A stretch of 48,131 bases of DNA from JAKJEP01 sp964580995 (GTDB taxonomy: Bacteria > Planctomycetota > Phycisphaerae > Sedimentisphaerales > SM23-30): assembly GCA_964580995.1 (NCBI GenBank), contig CAZOMV010000036.1, positions 1 through 48,131 on the forward strand. Direction: 5' to 3'. Positions 24,269 through 32,837 of this stretch are shown piece by piece (the first letter of the stretch is position 1; each line of letters opens with the position of its first letter). The translations under genes and the position numbers were made by a program. Under the pieces are notes generated by a model. It searched no databases. It had not been told where the DNA came from and worked only from the letters and a program-made list of their open reading frames with translations.

Positions 24269-27200
24269 TCAATTCGGAACATCCGTACAAGTCGGAATCT
24301 CCGGATCATTGCACTTCAACCAGTCACCGGCAATCTCTGCATAATCCCCCAGATTGATGTAGCAGTCCTCATTGAAGTCATTCGCATAGTACTCATTTTG
24401 TTCGTCACAGGTGAGGATGAACGGCTCCAAAACCAGACTAATCTGCATAATATTCTCCAACGTTCCGTCCGGTCCGGACAGAGGAAATGCGATGGGGGAA
24501 GCGCTGATCGAATCCAGGTTGTACACATTCGTCTCATAATAGACGAAATTGGTAATCGTGGCCTGAATCAGCTTGTCATAATTCTTGTAGGTCAGCCCAC
24601 CTCCAGCAAACGAACCACCAAACGGCCAGCCGGTAACAACAGGTCCGTCTTTGCCAAACCAGGCAGGATTCCCGTCACCAGGCCCAGTCGTATCGTTGGC
24701 AGCATAAACCGAAATACCGGCATTACTGGCTGCCTGCTGTCCATCAAAGTACAAATTCAGACCCACATAAGGCAGGGGACCACCCGCTTCATAATGCGGC
24801 TTATGAATGGTAAAGTCATACGAATTACCTACCACCAGCGGAATATTAATCATCATATCCGTATTATTATTCAGCCAGTTATTCGGATCATAATTATCGA
24901 TGGTGCCTGCCTGTACTGCCATATCCCAGGCTGCGTCATTATACAAGGTATTCCAGATCAAACCACCGGCATTACCTGATGCATTCGTATCGGTAAATGT
25001 CAAACCGGTCAAATACACCGTATCATCTCCCGGCAATTGGGGCAATGGAGGCGCCGGTTCTGGATCTTGCAATGGACTCATCGGAATCAGCACGGGATGG
25101 TTCGGATCCATATTCGGATCCAGCGGATAATCAGCAGGATCAAACGGCTCCGGGAAATCACCCGCATTATAGGCCGAAGAGGTTACCGTCGTGTCAAAGG
25201 TGACAATATGGAAACTGCCGTCCGGGTACGCCGTTGAGCCTTCACCCGGAATAGCATCCAGGACAAAGTCCAAAATACCATACTGCGGTAGGGCAACCTT
25301 GGCGCTGAACGTGGCGATGTTATTCGCCGGATTATCCTGGAAACCGGAAATAATATCCTCATAAACAACCACACCATTGACCAGCACATACACCGGCGTG
25401 TCATAACCTTGCGTGACGCCGCTTTCAAACTGGGCATGTACCTCATACGTCGCTTCAAACGACGACACAAATCGTGCGGTCGTTTTGTTCTCCCGGTACA
25501 GCGTAGCAGGAGTCATCAGATAGGTGCTTTCCGCCGGGAAGAACATCCCATTGGGCCAGCCGGGCTTGGAAACGTCCGTGCTGGCGGGATTGATTCCAAA
25601 AGCACCCTGTGCATCATCACCCCAATAGACAAACACGGCCCCTTCCGGGTTATAATTATTCGCAGGGGCAAATCGGAAAGGATAATTCCCAACCGCGTTC
25701 GTCAGATAGCCATAGTACCACTGGCCATTGGGATTCGGACCACCCGTAGCACTGGGATAATCCGCATAATAATCCCACGTAAGAGCCTGGAAAGGCCCGG
25801 GTTCCGGCAGCGGCAGCGGCGGCAGCGGCGGATCCGGAATCGGATCGCACTGATCCGGATTAATTGGATCATTGCACTTCAGCCATTCTCCCGCCAGCAG
25901 CGTGACATCTTCCAGGTTCACATAGCAGTCCTCATTCAGGTCCGCTTCGAAATAGATTCCCTGATCCGCACAACTGAAGTCCAGGGCATACTGACTGATC
26001 AAAGCCGCCTGAATCGCAGCACTTTCAGTCTCATCTACACCCTGATAGACCTGAATCTCCACAATATCACCAACGAGCAGATCACCGATAATCGCCGCTG
26101 TGCCAGCAGGATAGTTGGCACTGCCGATATCACTGGCTCGTAAATTGCCATTGATATACAGCTTCCTTTGATAATCGTGCGAAACCGTACAGGCAATCAG
26201 GTAATATTTATCCACAGTTAAACTGGCAGATTGACTCAGACCTGCGTTAGCTGTGGTTAATACCACTTTGTTCAGCGCAGAAGCGGATAATCCTAAATCC
26301 CAGCCGTAATAAGCACCCGCATTGGCGATAAAGCTGCTGCTCATTTGATCAGCACTGATCTTGCCCACCACATAAACACTGAAGGAAGACAAGCCCAGCG
26401 GATTGCCGAGATTCGGATCAGAATTCGGATCGGTATTGTCATACAGCAACAGAGCATCATCACCGTCAAACCGAACCACCGGCTTATCACCATTGTTGAA
26501 TGAACCGGTCTCCAGCGTCGGATCGCCGGCATCCAGAGAGGCATCCAGGCCGTTACCCGATTGATCGGCCCAGGCGGTAACTACGCCGCCGCTGGACGTC
26601 ACACCGGTATCCGCCTTCAGCCACAGAACCTGTTCCCAGACCGGTGGGTCCGGCAGATTGCCCGGATCCGTAATCGCCAGCGTAGCGTTGAAATCAATGA
26701 TATGAAATCCGCCATTATAGGCGCCCTGGCCGGGGACATTATTCACTCCGAAACCAATCGTATCGCCCTCCGCCAGGTCAAACACTCCGGAAAATTCGGA
26801 AATATTTTCCGGTCCGGACTGGAAACCGGAAATGCGATCATAGTGGATCACACCGCTATTGTACAAAATCGCTACATCCGTGGCCCAGCCATTCATTACT
26901 CCGCTTTCAAAAAAGGCATCCACCTGGTAAACGCCCGCATAGGGTGCCGTAAACAAGGGGGTCACCTTATTGCTTAGAACCGTTGAGGGTGTTTCCAGAT
27001 AAGGTCTCTCTGCCTTGAAGAACATCCCATCCGGCCAGCCCGGCTGAACTACCGTGGTTAGCTGGAAATTTTTCCCCATACCACCATTGGTATCATCCCC
27101 AAAATAGGTACTGATACCGGCTGGATGATAATCATTCTTGGCGGCCTTGGCATACGGATAGATCGTTCCCAGACCACCCTGATAATAGCCATAGGTCCAT

Positions 27201-28048
27201 ACGCCATTGGGATTGAAATAGCCGGTGTATAGCGGAAAATCAGTATTGTAATCCCAACTGGTCGCCAAGGGTTCCACCAGCGGAATAAAATACCGGGGGG
27301 TATGGTCGTTGGGATCCGCTGGCTGGCTTACCGAACCGTCAATCGGATAATCATCGGGATTAAACACCGGGAAAACATCCGGATCATAAGCAGAAACGTT
27401 GAGCACCGTATTAAAGGTAATAATATGGAAACCGCCGTTCGGATAAGTAACAGAACCCTCTCCATTTATATTGTTCAAGGCAAAATAGATACTTTGACCT
27501 TTATCCAGAGCCACGATCGCGTCAAAACTCGATGTATCAAGAAAACTCGTAACGGTATCCGTATAAACCCATACCCCTTCAATTACCACACCAACCTCCG
27601 TGTCCCAATTATCGAGCACACCGCTTTGAAACAGCGCATTAACGGTATAGTTACCCTTCTGCGGTGCGGTAAAAGCCGCAGCCGTTTTGTGGGTCATAGT
27701 AGTGGATGGGGTCATGAGATAACAGCTATCTGCCTTAAAAAACATTCCACAAGGCCAACTCGGCTGCGATATGTCGGTTACAAACGGATTCTTGCCAAAG
27801 GCACCATCCGGATCATTGCCCCAAAAGACGTTTAAACCTGCCGGGTGGTAATCATTGGCAGGAGCCGCTCCATAGGGTGTATTACTGAGTCCGCCAAGGA
27901 GATATCCATAACTCCACACACCATTGGGATTGGGACCACCGGTAGCCGTGGGATAATCCGCATTGTAATTCCACGGCTGGGCCTGACCCGCACCCGCCAG
28001 GCCGATCATCAAAAACAACATAACTGAAAATACTACTCTTCGTTTCAT
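24269..28048 (-). CDS. Secreted modular protein with three long repeats, a LamG-like domain and two dockerin-like motifs
   Basis: A 1259-residue exported protein. A signal peptide is at 1-23. Three homologous blocks of about 190 residues (26-216, 264-458, 758-955) each open with W(N/D)YNADYP...PNPNG-W-YGY and end NGGFHI-TFN; each probably forms a beta-sandwich that binds a ligand or glycan. A LamG/concanavalin-like domain (about 474-690: VLWLKADTGV...WADQSGNGLDAS) follows the second. Two single dockerin-like loops (701-727 DLNEDCYVNLEDVTLLAGEWLKCND; 1222-1248 DFNEDCYINLGDYAEIAGDWLKCND in parts) mark the middle and C-terminus. A further beta domain spans 1008-1210. AAGGAG precedes the ATG. No catalytic motif is recognised; a surface or substrate-binding role is inferred. 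Confidence 0.85.
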   Translation of the reverse strand: MKRRVVFSVMLFLMIGLAGAGQAQPWNYNADYPTATGGPNPNGVWSYGYLLGGLSNTPYGAAPANDYHPAGLNVFWGNDPDGAFGKNPFVTDISQPSWPCGMFFKADSCYLMTPSTTMTHKTAAAFTAPQKGNYTVNALFQSGVLDNWDTEVGVVIEGVWVYTDTVTSFLDTSSFDAIVALDKGQSIYFALNNINGEGSVTYPNGGFHIITFNTVLNVSAYDPDVFPVFNPDDYPIDGSVSQPADPNDHTPRYFIPLVEPLATSWDYNTDFPLYTGYFNPNGVWTYGYYQGGLGTIYPYAKAAKNDYHPAGISTYFGDDTNGGMGKNFQLTTVVQPGWPDGMFFKAERPYLETPSTVLSNKVTPLFTAPYAGVYQVDAFFESGVMNGWATDVAILYNSGVIHYDRISGFQSGPENISEFSGVFDLAEGDTIGFGVNNVPGQGAYNGGFHIIDFNATLAITDPGNLPDPPVWEQVLWLKADTGVTSSGGVVTAWADQSGNGLDASLDAGDPTLETGSFNNGDKPVVRFDGDDALLLYDNTDPNSDPNLGNPLGLSSFSVYVVGKISADQMSSSFIANAGAYYGWDLGLSASALNKVVLTTANAGLSQSASLTVDKYYLIACTVSHDYQRKLYINGNLRASDIGSANYPAGTAAIIGDLLVGDIVEIQVYQGVDETESAAIQAALISQYALDFSCADQGIYFEADLNEDCYVNLEDVTLLAGEWLKCNDPINPDQCDPIPDPPLPPLPLPEPGPFQALTWDYYADYPSATGGPNPNGQWYYGYLTNAVGNYPFRFAPANNYNPEGAVFVYWGDDAQGAFGINPASTDVSKPGWPNGMFFPAESTYLMTPATLYRENKTTARFVSSFEATYEVHAQFESGVTQGYDTPVYVLVNGVVVYEDIISGFQDNPANNIATFSAKVALPQYGILDFVLDAIPGEGSTAYPDGSFHIVTFDTTVTSSAYNAGDFPEPFDPADYPLDPNMDPNHPVLIPMSPLQDPEPAPPLPQLPGDDTVYLTGLTFTDTNASGNAGGLIWNTLYNDAAWDMAVQAGTIDNYDPNNWLNNNTDMMINIPLVVGNSYDFTIHKPHYEAGGPLPYVGLNLYFDGQQAASNAGISVYAANDTTGPGDGNPAWFGKDGPVVTGWPFGGSFAGGGLTYKNYDKLIQATITNFVYYETNVYNLDSISASPIAFPLSGPDGTLENIMQISLVLEPFILTCDEQNEYYANDFNEDCYINLGDYAEIAGDWLKCNDPEIPTCTDVPN

Positions 28049-28724
28049 GAGCTTTCTCCTTGAAATGTGGTTTCGGTTTTCTAATCTCTCACACTATGTC
28101 CCCTTCAAAAACCTCTCAACCGGCTTATGTTCGGCCTTTCTCAATAGTACCTCCTTTATTAAATACATGTTCCTGTTGGATAAAAATGTTTCTTCCTAAT
28201 CCTGCTTTGGGATGGGTTCTTCTTTGCTCATATTTTTTCCATACCATTCCATATCTTAATCCAGATCTTTTCCTTCGTCGGACGGGAATACATGCTTTCC
28301 TCCCTGCTCGATTTTCAGAATCCCTGGATAATCCGAGGTTTCCTCCTGGCCGACGGTTTTCCTCGCTTTGATAATATCGTAATTCATTTTTTCTACCTTA
28401 GTATGTAGATTAAGCATGATGTGGATCTCACGTCATCATGCTATCACTTCCACCCTTATTTGTCAAGGGAAATCCATGTTTTCCCTTACCTTCTTCTTCC
28501 TGCTCTTACACTTTTCTCGCTCATAATGCATCGAAGAAGTAACGCAAGTGTTTCAACCTGGGTCTTCCCTAGTCTCTAGCCTTGCCCATCACGCAGCGCC
28601 TAACGGAAACGCCAAATGGGTATTGTACCCCGGGCGCGAAAATAGGCCTCCCGGCCCTGCAGTCTCCGCCTGCTCGGCTATCTTACCATTGTTAATCTAG
28701 GCAATCTTCCCCATGCCCCTCTTT

Positions 28725-28759
28725 ACTGATAACTGATAACCAATAACTGATAACTATTA
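28725..28759. repeat. Heptamer tandem repeat, five units (ACTGATA)
   Basis: Units are ACTGATA, ACTGATA, ACCAATA, ACTGATA, ACTATTA. It directly precedes the phased T-tract element. Confidence 0.8.
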
Positions 28760-28762
28760 AAA

Positions 28763-28888
28763 TGTCACGTGTAAATACCATTAACTTTTTACCATGTTTT
28801 GCTCATGTTTTCACTTGTTTTACCCATGTTTTATATCACTTTCTTCATCTTTTGTTATACTTTATTCAACATTTACCAACTCAACCTA
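28763..28888 (+). repeat. Phased T-tract (curved DNA) element, copy A
   Basis: Nine T-tracts begin at 28786, 28797, 28808, 28818, 28829, 28840, 28850, 28861 and 28872, i.e. every 10-11 bp (mean about 10.75). Such phasing predicts strong intrinsic bending. The element begins TGTCACG and ends TCAACC, and it is clearly homologous to the reverse-strand sequence 45801-45929, including the shared blocks TTTATATCACTTTCTTCATC and ACATTTACCAACTCAACC. It lies about 340 bp upstream of the thermonuclease gene, in the same orientation. Confidence 0.85.
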
Positions 28889-29002
28889 ACCGTTACAAAT
28901 TACCAAAATTATTACCCATAATACCAAAAATCTTACCTAATCGTTACAATCGTTATAATCCCTACTTTATTATCGGACTATCAATTTCCATGTAAAATAA
29001 GC

Positions 29003-29183
29003 ACTTACAGCAATTTCCCCAAATTAAAAATAAGGACTTACAGAAACCAGAAGCGACCAGCGGGAGCGTCACCAGGGTCAAAAGCTCGCGGCGAGAGTGG
29101 TGCAGGCTTGCCTGCCTTATGACAATTTATTAAAACCAAAAATAAGGACTTACATCAAAACCATCCAACAAAAAACAACTTAC
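29003..29183 (+). repeat. ACTTAC box series downstream of copy A
   Basis: ACTTAC occurs at 29003, 29036, 29148 and 29178; three copies lie in the longer context AATAAGSACTTACA. The spacings are 33, 112 and 30 bp. Copy B of the T-tract element is likewise followed by three ACTTAC boxes spaced 33 and 34 bp. Confidence 0.6.
29051..29116 (+). repeat. GCGACCAGCGGGAGCG dispersed element with hairpin
   Basis: AGCGACCAGCGGGAGCG is followed by GGGTCAAAAGCTCGC and then the hairpin GCAGGC-TT-GCCTGC (29102-29115). The same 17-mer occurs on the minus strand at 45976-45993, and a weaker match lies at 24183-24216. It resembles dispersed intergenic repeats rather than a gene. Confidence 0.6.
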
Positions 29184-29229
29184 ATTCATCTGCTGGTCCA
29201 AACCTGGCCGGATAACCGATAAACCCTTC

Positions 29230-29862
29230 ATGACCCGACGCCGCAAAAAGAAATCTGTCATTACCAGTTGGCTGTTGCTCTCACCACGGTCACGAAGACA
29301 ACTTACTGTTGCCAGCGTACTTATGATTCTGTTACTGGTGGCGGCGGACCGGCTGGGCTATCTCAAAACCTATCCGCGGGGCGATCAGGCCAGCTATCAT
29401 CAGAAGTCCTTTCTGGTGGTCAATGTAGTGGACGGCGACACCCTCGACCTGGATGTTCCAGACGGTGATAAACCTTTTACTCGCATACGTTTATGGGGAG
29501 TCGATACCCCGGAGACCAAACATCCGCAAATGGGGGTGATGTACTTCGGCCCGGAAGCGGCCGCCTTTACGCGGCAAATGACTATAAATAAAAAGGTTAC
29601 AGTCACCCTGGAGCCGACCCGCCAGGCCAGAGACAAGTTTAGCCGCCTGCTGGCCTATATTTACCTTCCCGACGGCAAAATGCTGAACGAAGAACTGCTC
29701 CGCTGTGGCTATGCCTATGCAGATCCACGATTTACGCACGTTTTACTGACCCGCTTTCTCGACCTGCAAAAGCAGGCCCAGCGGGAAAAACGCGGTCTTT
29801 GGGCCGCGGTCAAACCCGACCAGTGGCCTTCCTGGTATCGACAGCGAAATAAAGCAAAATAA
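29230..29862 (+). CDS. Thermonuclease (SNase-like) family protein, membrane-anchored or secreted
   Basis: A nuclease-fold protein of 210 residues. A basic N-terminus (MTRRRKKKS) is followed by a single hydrophobic segment (LTVASVLMILLLVAADRLG), so it is exported or membrane-anchored. The SNase domain has the catalytic groups of staphylococcal nuclease: Arg and Glu in TRIRLWGVDTPETKHP and the later Arg in RDKFSRLLAYIYLPDGKMLNEELLRCGYAYA. It should cleave DNA or RNA using calcium, perhaps for nutrient scavenging. It has no visible ribosome site. It is the only plus-strand gene between 8603 and 47009 apart from a possible small one near 39525. Confidence 0.92.
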   Translation: MTRRRKKKSVITSWLLLSPRSRRQLTVASVLMILLLVAADRLGYLKTYPRGDQASYHQKSFLVVNVVDGDTLDLDVPDGDKPFTRIRLWGVDTPETKHPQMGVMYFGPEAAAFTRQMTINKKVTVTLEPTRQARDKFSRLLAYIYLPDGKMLNEELLRCGYAYADPRFTHVLLTRFLDLQKQAQREKRGLWAAVKPDQWPSWYRQRNKAK

Positions 29863-29905
29863 TCGTTACTGCAAATTCCACTCCCTCCCCCCAGATAACC
29901 CAATT

Positions 29906-31087
29906 TCACACATATTTCTTTTGCGTCTCTTTCAGGTATTTTTCCTCCAAAACCCGCGATATCCGTGTTATAAGGCTCCGTCGCATCTCCAGTTCCATCG
30001 GGGTGTTAGGATCCTGATGCGCCTCGTTAATTCGTGTGCCTACAACGAATTGTATCTGGTCGCTATCCAGCAGCTCCGCACCCAGAATCGCAGCAGGATT
30101 ACTCGGCGGATCATCCTGTCCGGTCCCTTTTTCCAAAAGCTCCGCCAGGTGTGCCAGCGTCAGGGTCCCTTCGGTAATCAGATCCACCCCCTGCATCCGC
30201 GAAATAGGCGGAATATCCGTGTTGAGTTGGTCCAGTGACATAACCACTTTCCGGCGCAGCTCCCGCGCGACAATATTGGCGGTAGTGCCGCCGCAAATCA
30301 CTTTTCGCCCCGGAAAATTCCGGATCATTTCCGCCAGTTCCCTATCCTTTTCGCGCGCAAAGGGCGGGCCGGTAACCAATAACAGGCGACGCGGCTGACG
30401 CGGATAGATCACCGCTACCGTTATATCGTCCTTGGCCACCCCGTTATCCAACTGGCGAGAGTGATTGGCCAGCAGGCGGGCCAGTTCGCCAGCCGATATG
30501 GACGGGTGTTGCGCGACCAGGCTGCTGACATATCGCACAAAATTGTCGAAACCCCAGCCCAGGGGCATGGCAGGGGAACCCATCGCCGCCTGCGTGATAC
30601 CATCCGAAAAAAAGAGCAAATAGTCTCCCACGCAGGTCTTAAACTCGGAAAAGTACACCTCTCGGTCCTGCCAGAGGTCCAGTTTGACCAGTTGCTTGGG
30701 GATATAAACCGACCGACCGTTCCGCAGCAGCAGGAAGGGGGGGTTACCATGTTCGACGACTCGCGTGTGCCCCGAAGCACTCACATCCACGATCGTGAAG
30801 GTAGAGTAGCTTATTTTCCGCACGCTGCAGACGGGCAGGGTGTCGAGGATTACCTCGGCAGTCTGCTTGACGTTGGTGTAATTTTCCGTGAACTTGGCGG
30901 CCATCGTAGCTGTCAGGGTCGCCAGCACATTCGCCTTGACCCCGCTGCCCAGCCCATCCGAAAGGACCGAAATCACTCGATCCTCTTCCTTGATCCGCCG
31001 ACTGAGGAATACATCGCCATACACGAGTTGGCCGTGTTTGCAGTGTTGCCAGTGGGCCACTTCCAGAAAATACTCACCGTTGGCCAT
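29906..31087 (-). CDS. SpoIIE-type PP2C phosphatase, partner of the sensory hydrogenase
   Basis: A cytoplasmic Ser/Thr phosphatase of about 393 residues. The PPM/SpoIIE metal-site motifs are present: SDGLGSGVKAN, LFFSDGITQA and KDDITVAVI. About 150 further residues follow the phosphatase domain, including VICGGTTANIVARELRRKV, a conserved-looking block of unknown role. The start is ATG 31087, with GAGGAG upstream; the longer frame to 31186 lies within hydS. It overlaps the hydS end by 14 bp, so the two are translationally coupled. PAS-type sensory hydrogenases and SpoIIE phosphatases are known to be genetic neighbours; the phosphoprotein target is unknown, and no anti-sigma factor or antagonist is encoded here. 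Confidence 0.9.
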   Translation of the reverse strand: MANGEYFLEVAHWQHCKHGQLVYGDVFLSRRIKEEDRVISVLSDGLGSGVKANVLATLTATMAAKFTENYTNVKQTAEVILDTLPVCSVRKISYSTFTIVDVSASGHTRVVEHGNPPFLLLRNGRSVYIPKQLVKLDLWQDREVYFSEFKTCVGDYLLFFSDGITQAAMGSPAMPLGWGFDNFVRYVSSLVAQHPSISAGELARLLANHSRQLDNGVAKDDITVAVIYPRQPRRLLLVTGPPFAREKDRELAEMIRNFPGRKVICGGTTANIVARELRRKVVMSLDQLNTDIPPISRMQGVDLITEGTLTLAHLAELLEKGTGQDDPPSNPAAILGAELLDSDQIQFVVGTRINEAHQDPNTPMELEMRRSLITRISRVLEEKYLKETQKKYV

Positions 31088-32834
31088 GTGTCTCCTCTTC
31101 GGAGGGGCTTTCTTCCGTGTCCGTCTGATCCATATGGGCGAAGGATTCGATAATTGCGTTGAGAGTGACCTCCGATTCGGCGGCATTTTCCCCCAGCAGA
31201 AACGCGATTTTCTGGACGGTGGCCAGATTTTTACGGATAACTTCCTGGGCCTGGTGTATCACCCGTTTCTTTTCCACCGAGGGGCGGGTGATGTCCTGGA
31301 AGATGCCGCAGACCACGTGATGTTTCTCGATGGAAAAAATCGAAGCGTGCAGCACCGATTGTTTGAATCGAATATCGCGATTGAGAATGTCATCCCCTTT
31401 ATCAAGAACCGTCTGAAACAGATTGTGGAACGGCGCCAGAACCCGCAGCTCAATACCTTCCAGTCCCGGCTTGTCCGCGAAGGCTTTTTCTGTCTCCGGT
31501 CCCAGCATCCGGACAAAATTAGCATTGCAGTCGATAATCCTGCCGTCCGCGTCCGTCAGGACCACGCCGTTGGGGGTCCGGGCCATTAGGGCGTTGGCTT
31601 TCTTTTGGGCCAGCTTGCGCATATAGGTGACACACATTACTTTTTCCGCCTTGCCGTCCACCAGGGCCTTGGCAAACTCGCGGCAATTGTCGTAGCCGCA
31701 CCCCCCGCAGTTCAATTCGTCTTCCGGTTTTTGCTTGCCGATGGAACGGAGGCATTCCAGAATCTGAGCCTCCGTGTACTGTCGCGTCAGATTCAGGTTG
31801 ACCGCCTGGTAGGTGAGTGACGGGGCGGACGCTGGGCGGGTCGGACGGTGGGGGGGCAGGTGGGCATAGCGGATAATCTGGCCCCGTTTTAAAACTGTGC
31901 CGCTGTGACCGGCGGCCTTAGGCCCGTTCACGCAGCCGCCCTCGCAGGCCAGCAGTTCCAGAAACAGAGGATGCTGCAGCGGCATTTTAAGCAGACCGTC
32001 CAGGGCTTTTTGAATTGTGGTAATTCCCGAAAAGGACATACATTGGGCCTCAATGGCGGAACAGCCGGCCTTGACTCCTGCCGACATTCCTCCGTCAATG
32101 GGATACAGACCGCCTTCTTCGGCTGCCTCCGGTACAAAACGGTCCTCCGGTTGCGGTACGATAAAATTTGGCTGGATTCCTTTTTCGGCAAACCAGCGAT
32201 GCAAATCATCAAAAGTGATGGCAACATCCAGCAGATTTGGATAGGCGTCCGCTTCGCGTTTCTTGGCAATGCAGGGGGATACGAAGACAATCCCGATATC
32301 CCGGCCATAGATGGAACGGAGCAGATGGCTGTGCGAGAGCACCGGTGAAGCCAGAGGGGTCAAAGAAGCGGCGGAGGCAGGCTGGTATTTTTGCAGATAA
32401 TCCACGATTACCGGACAAGCCGAAGAAATCAAAAGACGCGGCGTTGGATCATTCAGCAGGGCTGCCACGCTGCCTGAAACCATCTGCGCGCCCAGTGCGG
32501 TTTCCGAAACTCCGTAGAAACCCAACTGCTTCAGGGCACGGATCAGGGCGGCAGGGGATACGCCGGGAAATTCCGATACAAACGAGGGAGCCAGAGAAAT
32601 AAAAACCTGTTTTTTCAGTTCCAGCAGGCGGCGGGTGGCATCCAGATCATCCCGGACGCGTTTGGCGCCGCTGGGGCAGACATCCACACAATGCCCGCAC
32701 GCCAGACAATATTCCTGGATCACATTCGCGCAGGAGTTTCCGATCTTGATCGCTTTTACAGGACATTCGCGCACGCACTTGAAGCAATCCTGACACTCGT
32801 TCCGTTCGGTATAGATGGGGGGGGGAGTTTCCAT
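31074..32834 (-). CDS. hydS: Sensory [FeFe]-hydrogenase with PAS domain (HydS type, group C)
   Basis: A 586-residue cytoplasmic protein predicted to sense H2 or redox state. Two N-terminal [4Fe-4S] clusters (C14/17/20/24; C43/46/49/53) lead to an H-cluster domain with SSACP (A139-C140), SPCIAKK (C188) and ACEGGC (C297, C301). Catalytic enzymes have TSCCP; here the proton-transfer Cys is Ala, as in known HydS proteins. A further CGGCGYDNC...C cluster motif (C376, C379, C384, C401) precedes a PAS domain at about 411-520 and a helical tail with AHMDQTDTEESPSEEE. AAGGAA precedes the ATG. It is downstream of hydA and the HydE-type gene and overlaps the phosphatase gene. Confidence 0.92.
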   Translation of the reverse strand: METPPPIYTERNECQDCFKCVRECPVKAIKIGNSCANVIQEYCLACGHCVDVCPSGAKRVRDDLDATRRLLELKKQVFISLAPSFVSEFPGVSPAALIRALKQLGFYGVSETALGAQMVSGSVAALLNDPTPRLLISSACPVIVDYLQKYQPASAASLTPLASPVLSHSHLLRSIYGRDIGIVFVSPCIAKKREADAYPNLLDVAITFDDLHRWFAEKGIQPNFIVPQPEDRFVPEAAEEGGLYPIDGGMSAGVKAGCSAIEAQCMSFSGITTIQKALDGLLKMPLQHPLFLELLACEGGCVNGPKAAGHSGTVLKRGQIIRYAHLPPHRPTRPASAPSLTYQAVNLNLTRQYTEAQILECLRSIGKQKPEDELNCGGCGYDNCREFAKALVDGKAEKVMCVTYMRKLAQKKANALMARTPNGVVLTDADGRIIDCNANFVRMLGPETEKAFADKPGLEGIELRVLAPFHNLFQTVLDKGDDILNRDIRFKQSVLHASIFSIEKHHVVCGIFQDITRPSVEKKRVIHQAQEVIRKNLATVQKIAFLLGENAAESEVTLNAIIESFAHMDQTDTEESPSEEETHGQR

Positions 32835-32837
32835 AGA

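Larger units (their letters stand above)
28049..29229. other. 1.2-kb gene-free region with repeats
   Basis: No convincing protein gene. In order it holds: the upstream region of the large secreted protein gene; a GC-rich block (about 28560-28700) with many small hairpins (GGGTATTGTACCC at 28618-28630, and GGCC-GGGA-GGCC on the minus strand) that I cannot assign; five 7-bp ACTGATA-type units (28725-28759); the phased T-tract array (28763-28888); ACTTAC boxes; a GCGACCAGCGGGAGCG element with hairpin; and then the thermonuclease gene. Reading frames here are short and look incidental. Confidence 0.7.

Noticed and set aside
28060..28371. 103-codon frame upstream of the large secreted protein gene
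   Set aside because: Divergent from the gene start, overlapping its upstream control region, without a ribosome site or recognisable features.
28560..28700. Riboswitch upstream of the large secreted protein gene
   Set aside because: Several short hairpins exist, but I could not match any known riboswitch core and the block is more than 500 bp from the ATG; described only as an unassigned structured region.
28762..28995. Small plus-strand frame whose translation resembles that of the minus-strand frame at 45742-46008
   Set aside because: The similarity comes from the shared phased T-tract DNA element; the other parts of the two frames do not match and neither has a ribosome site.
29003..29183. 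Spaced ACTTAC repeats as a CRISPR array
   Set aside because: The repeats are only 6-14 bp, unevenly spaced, and there are no cas genes; CRISPR is not supported.
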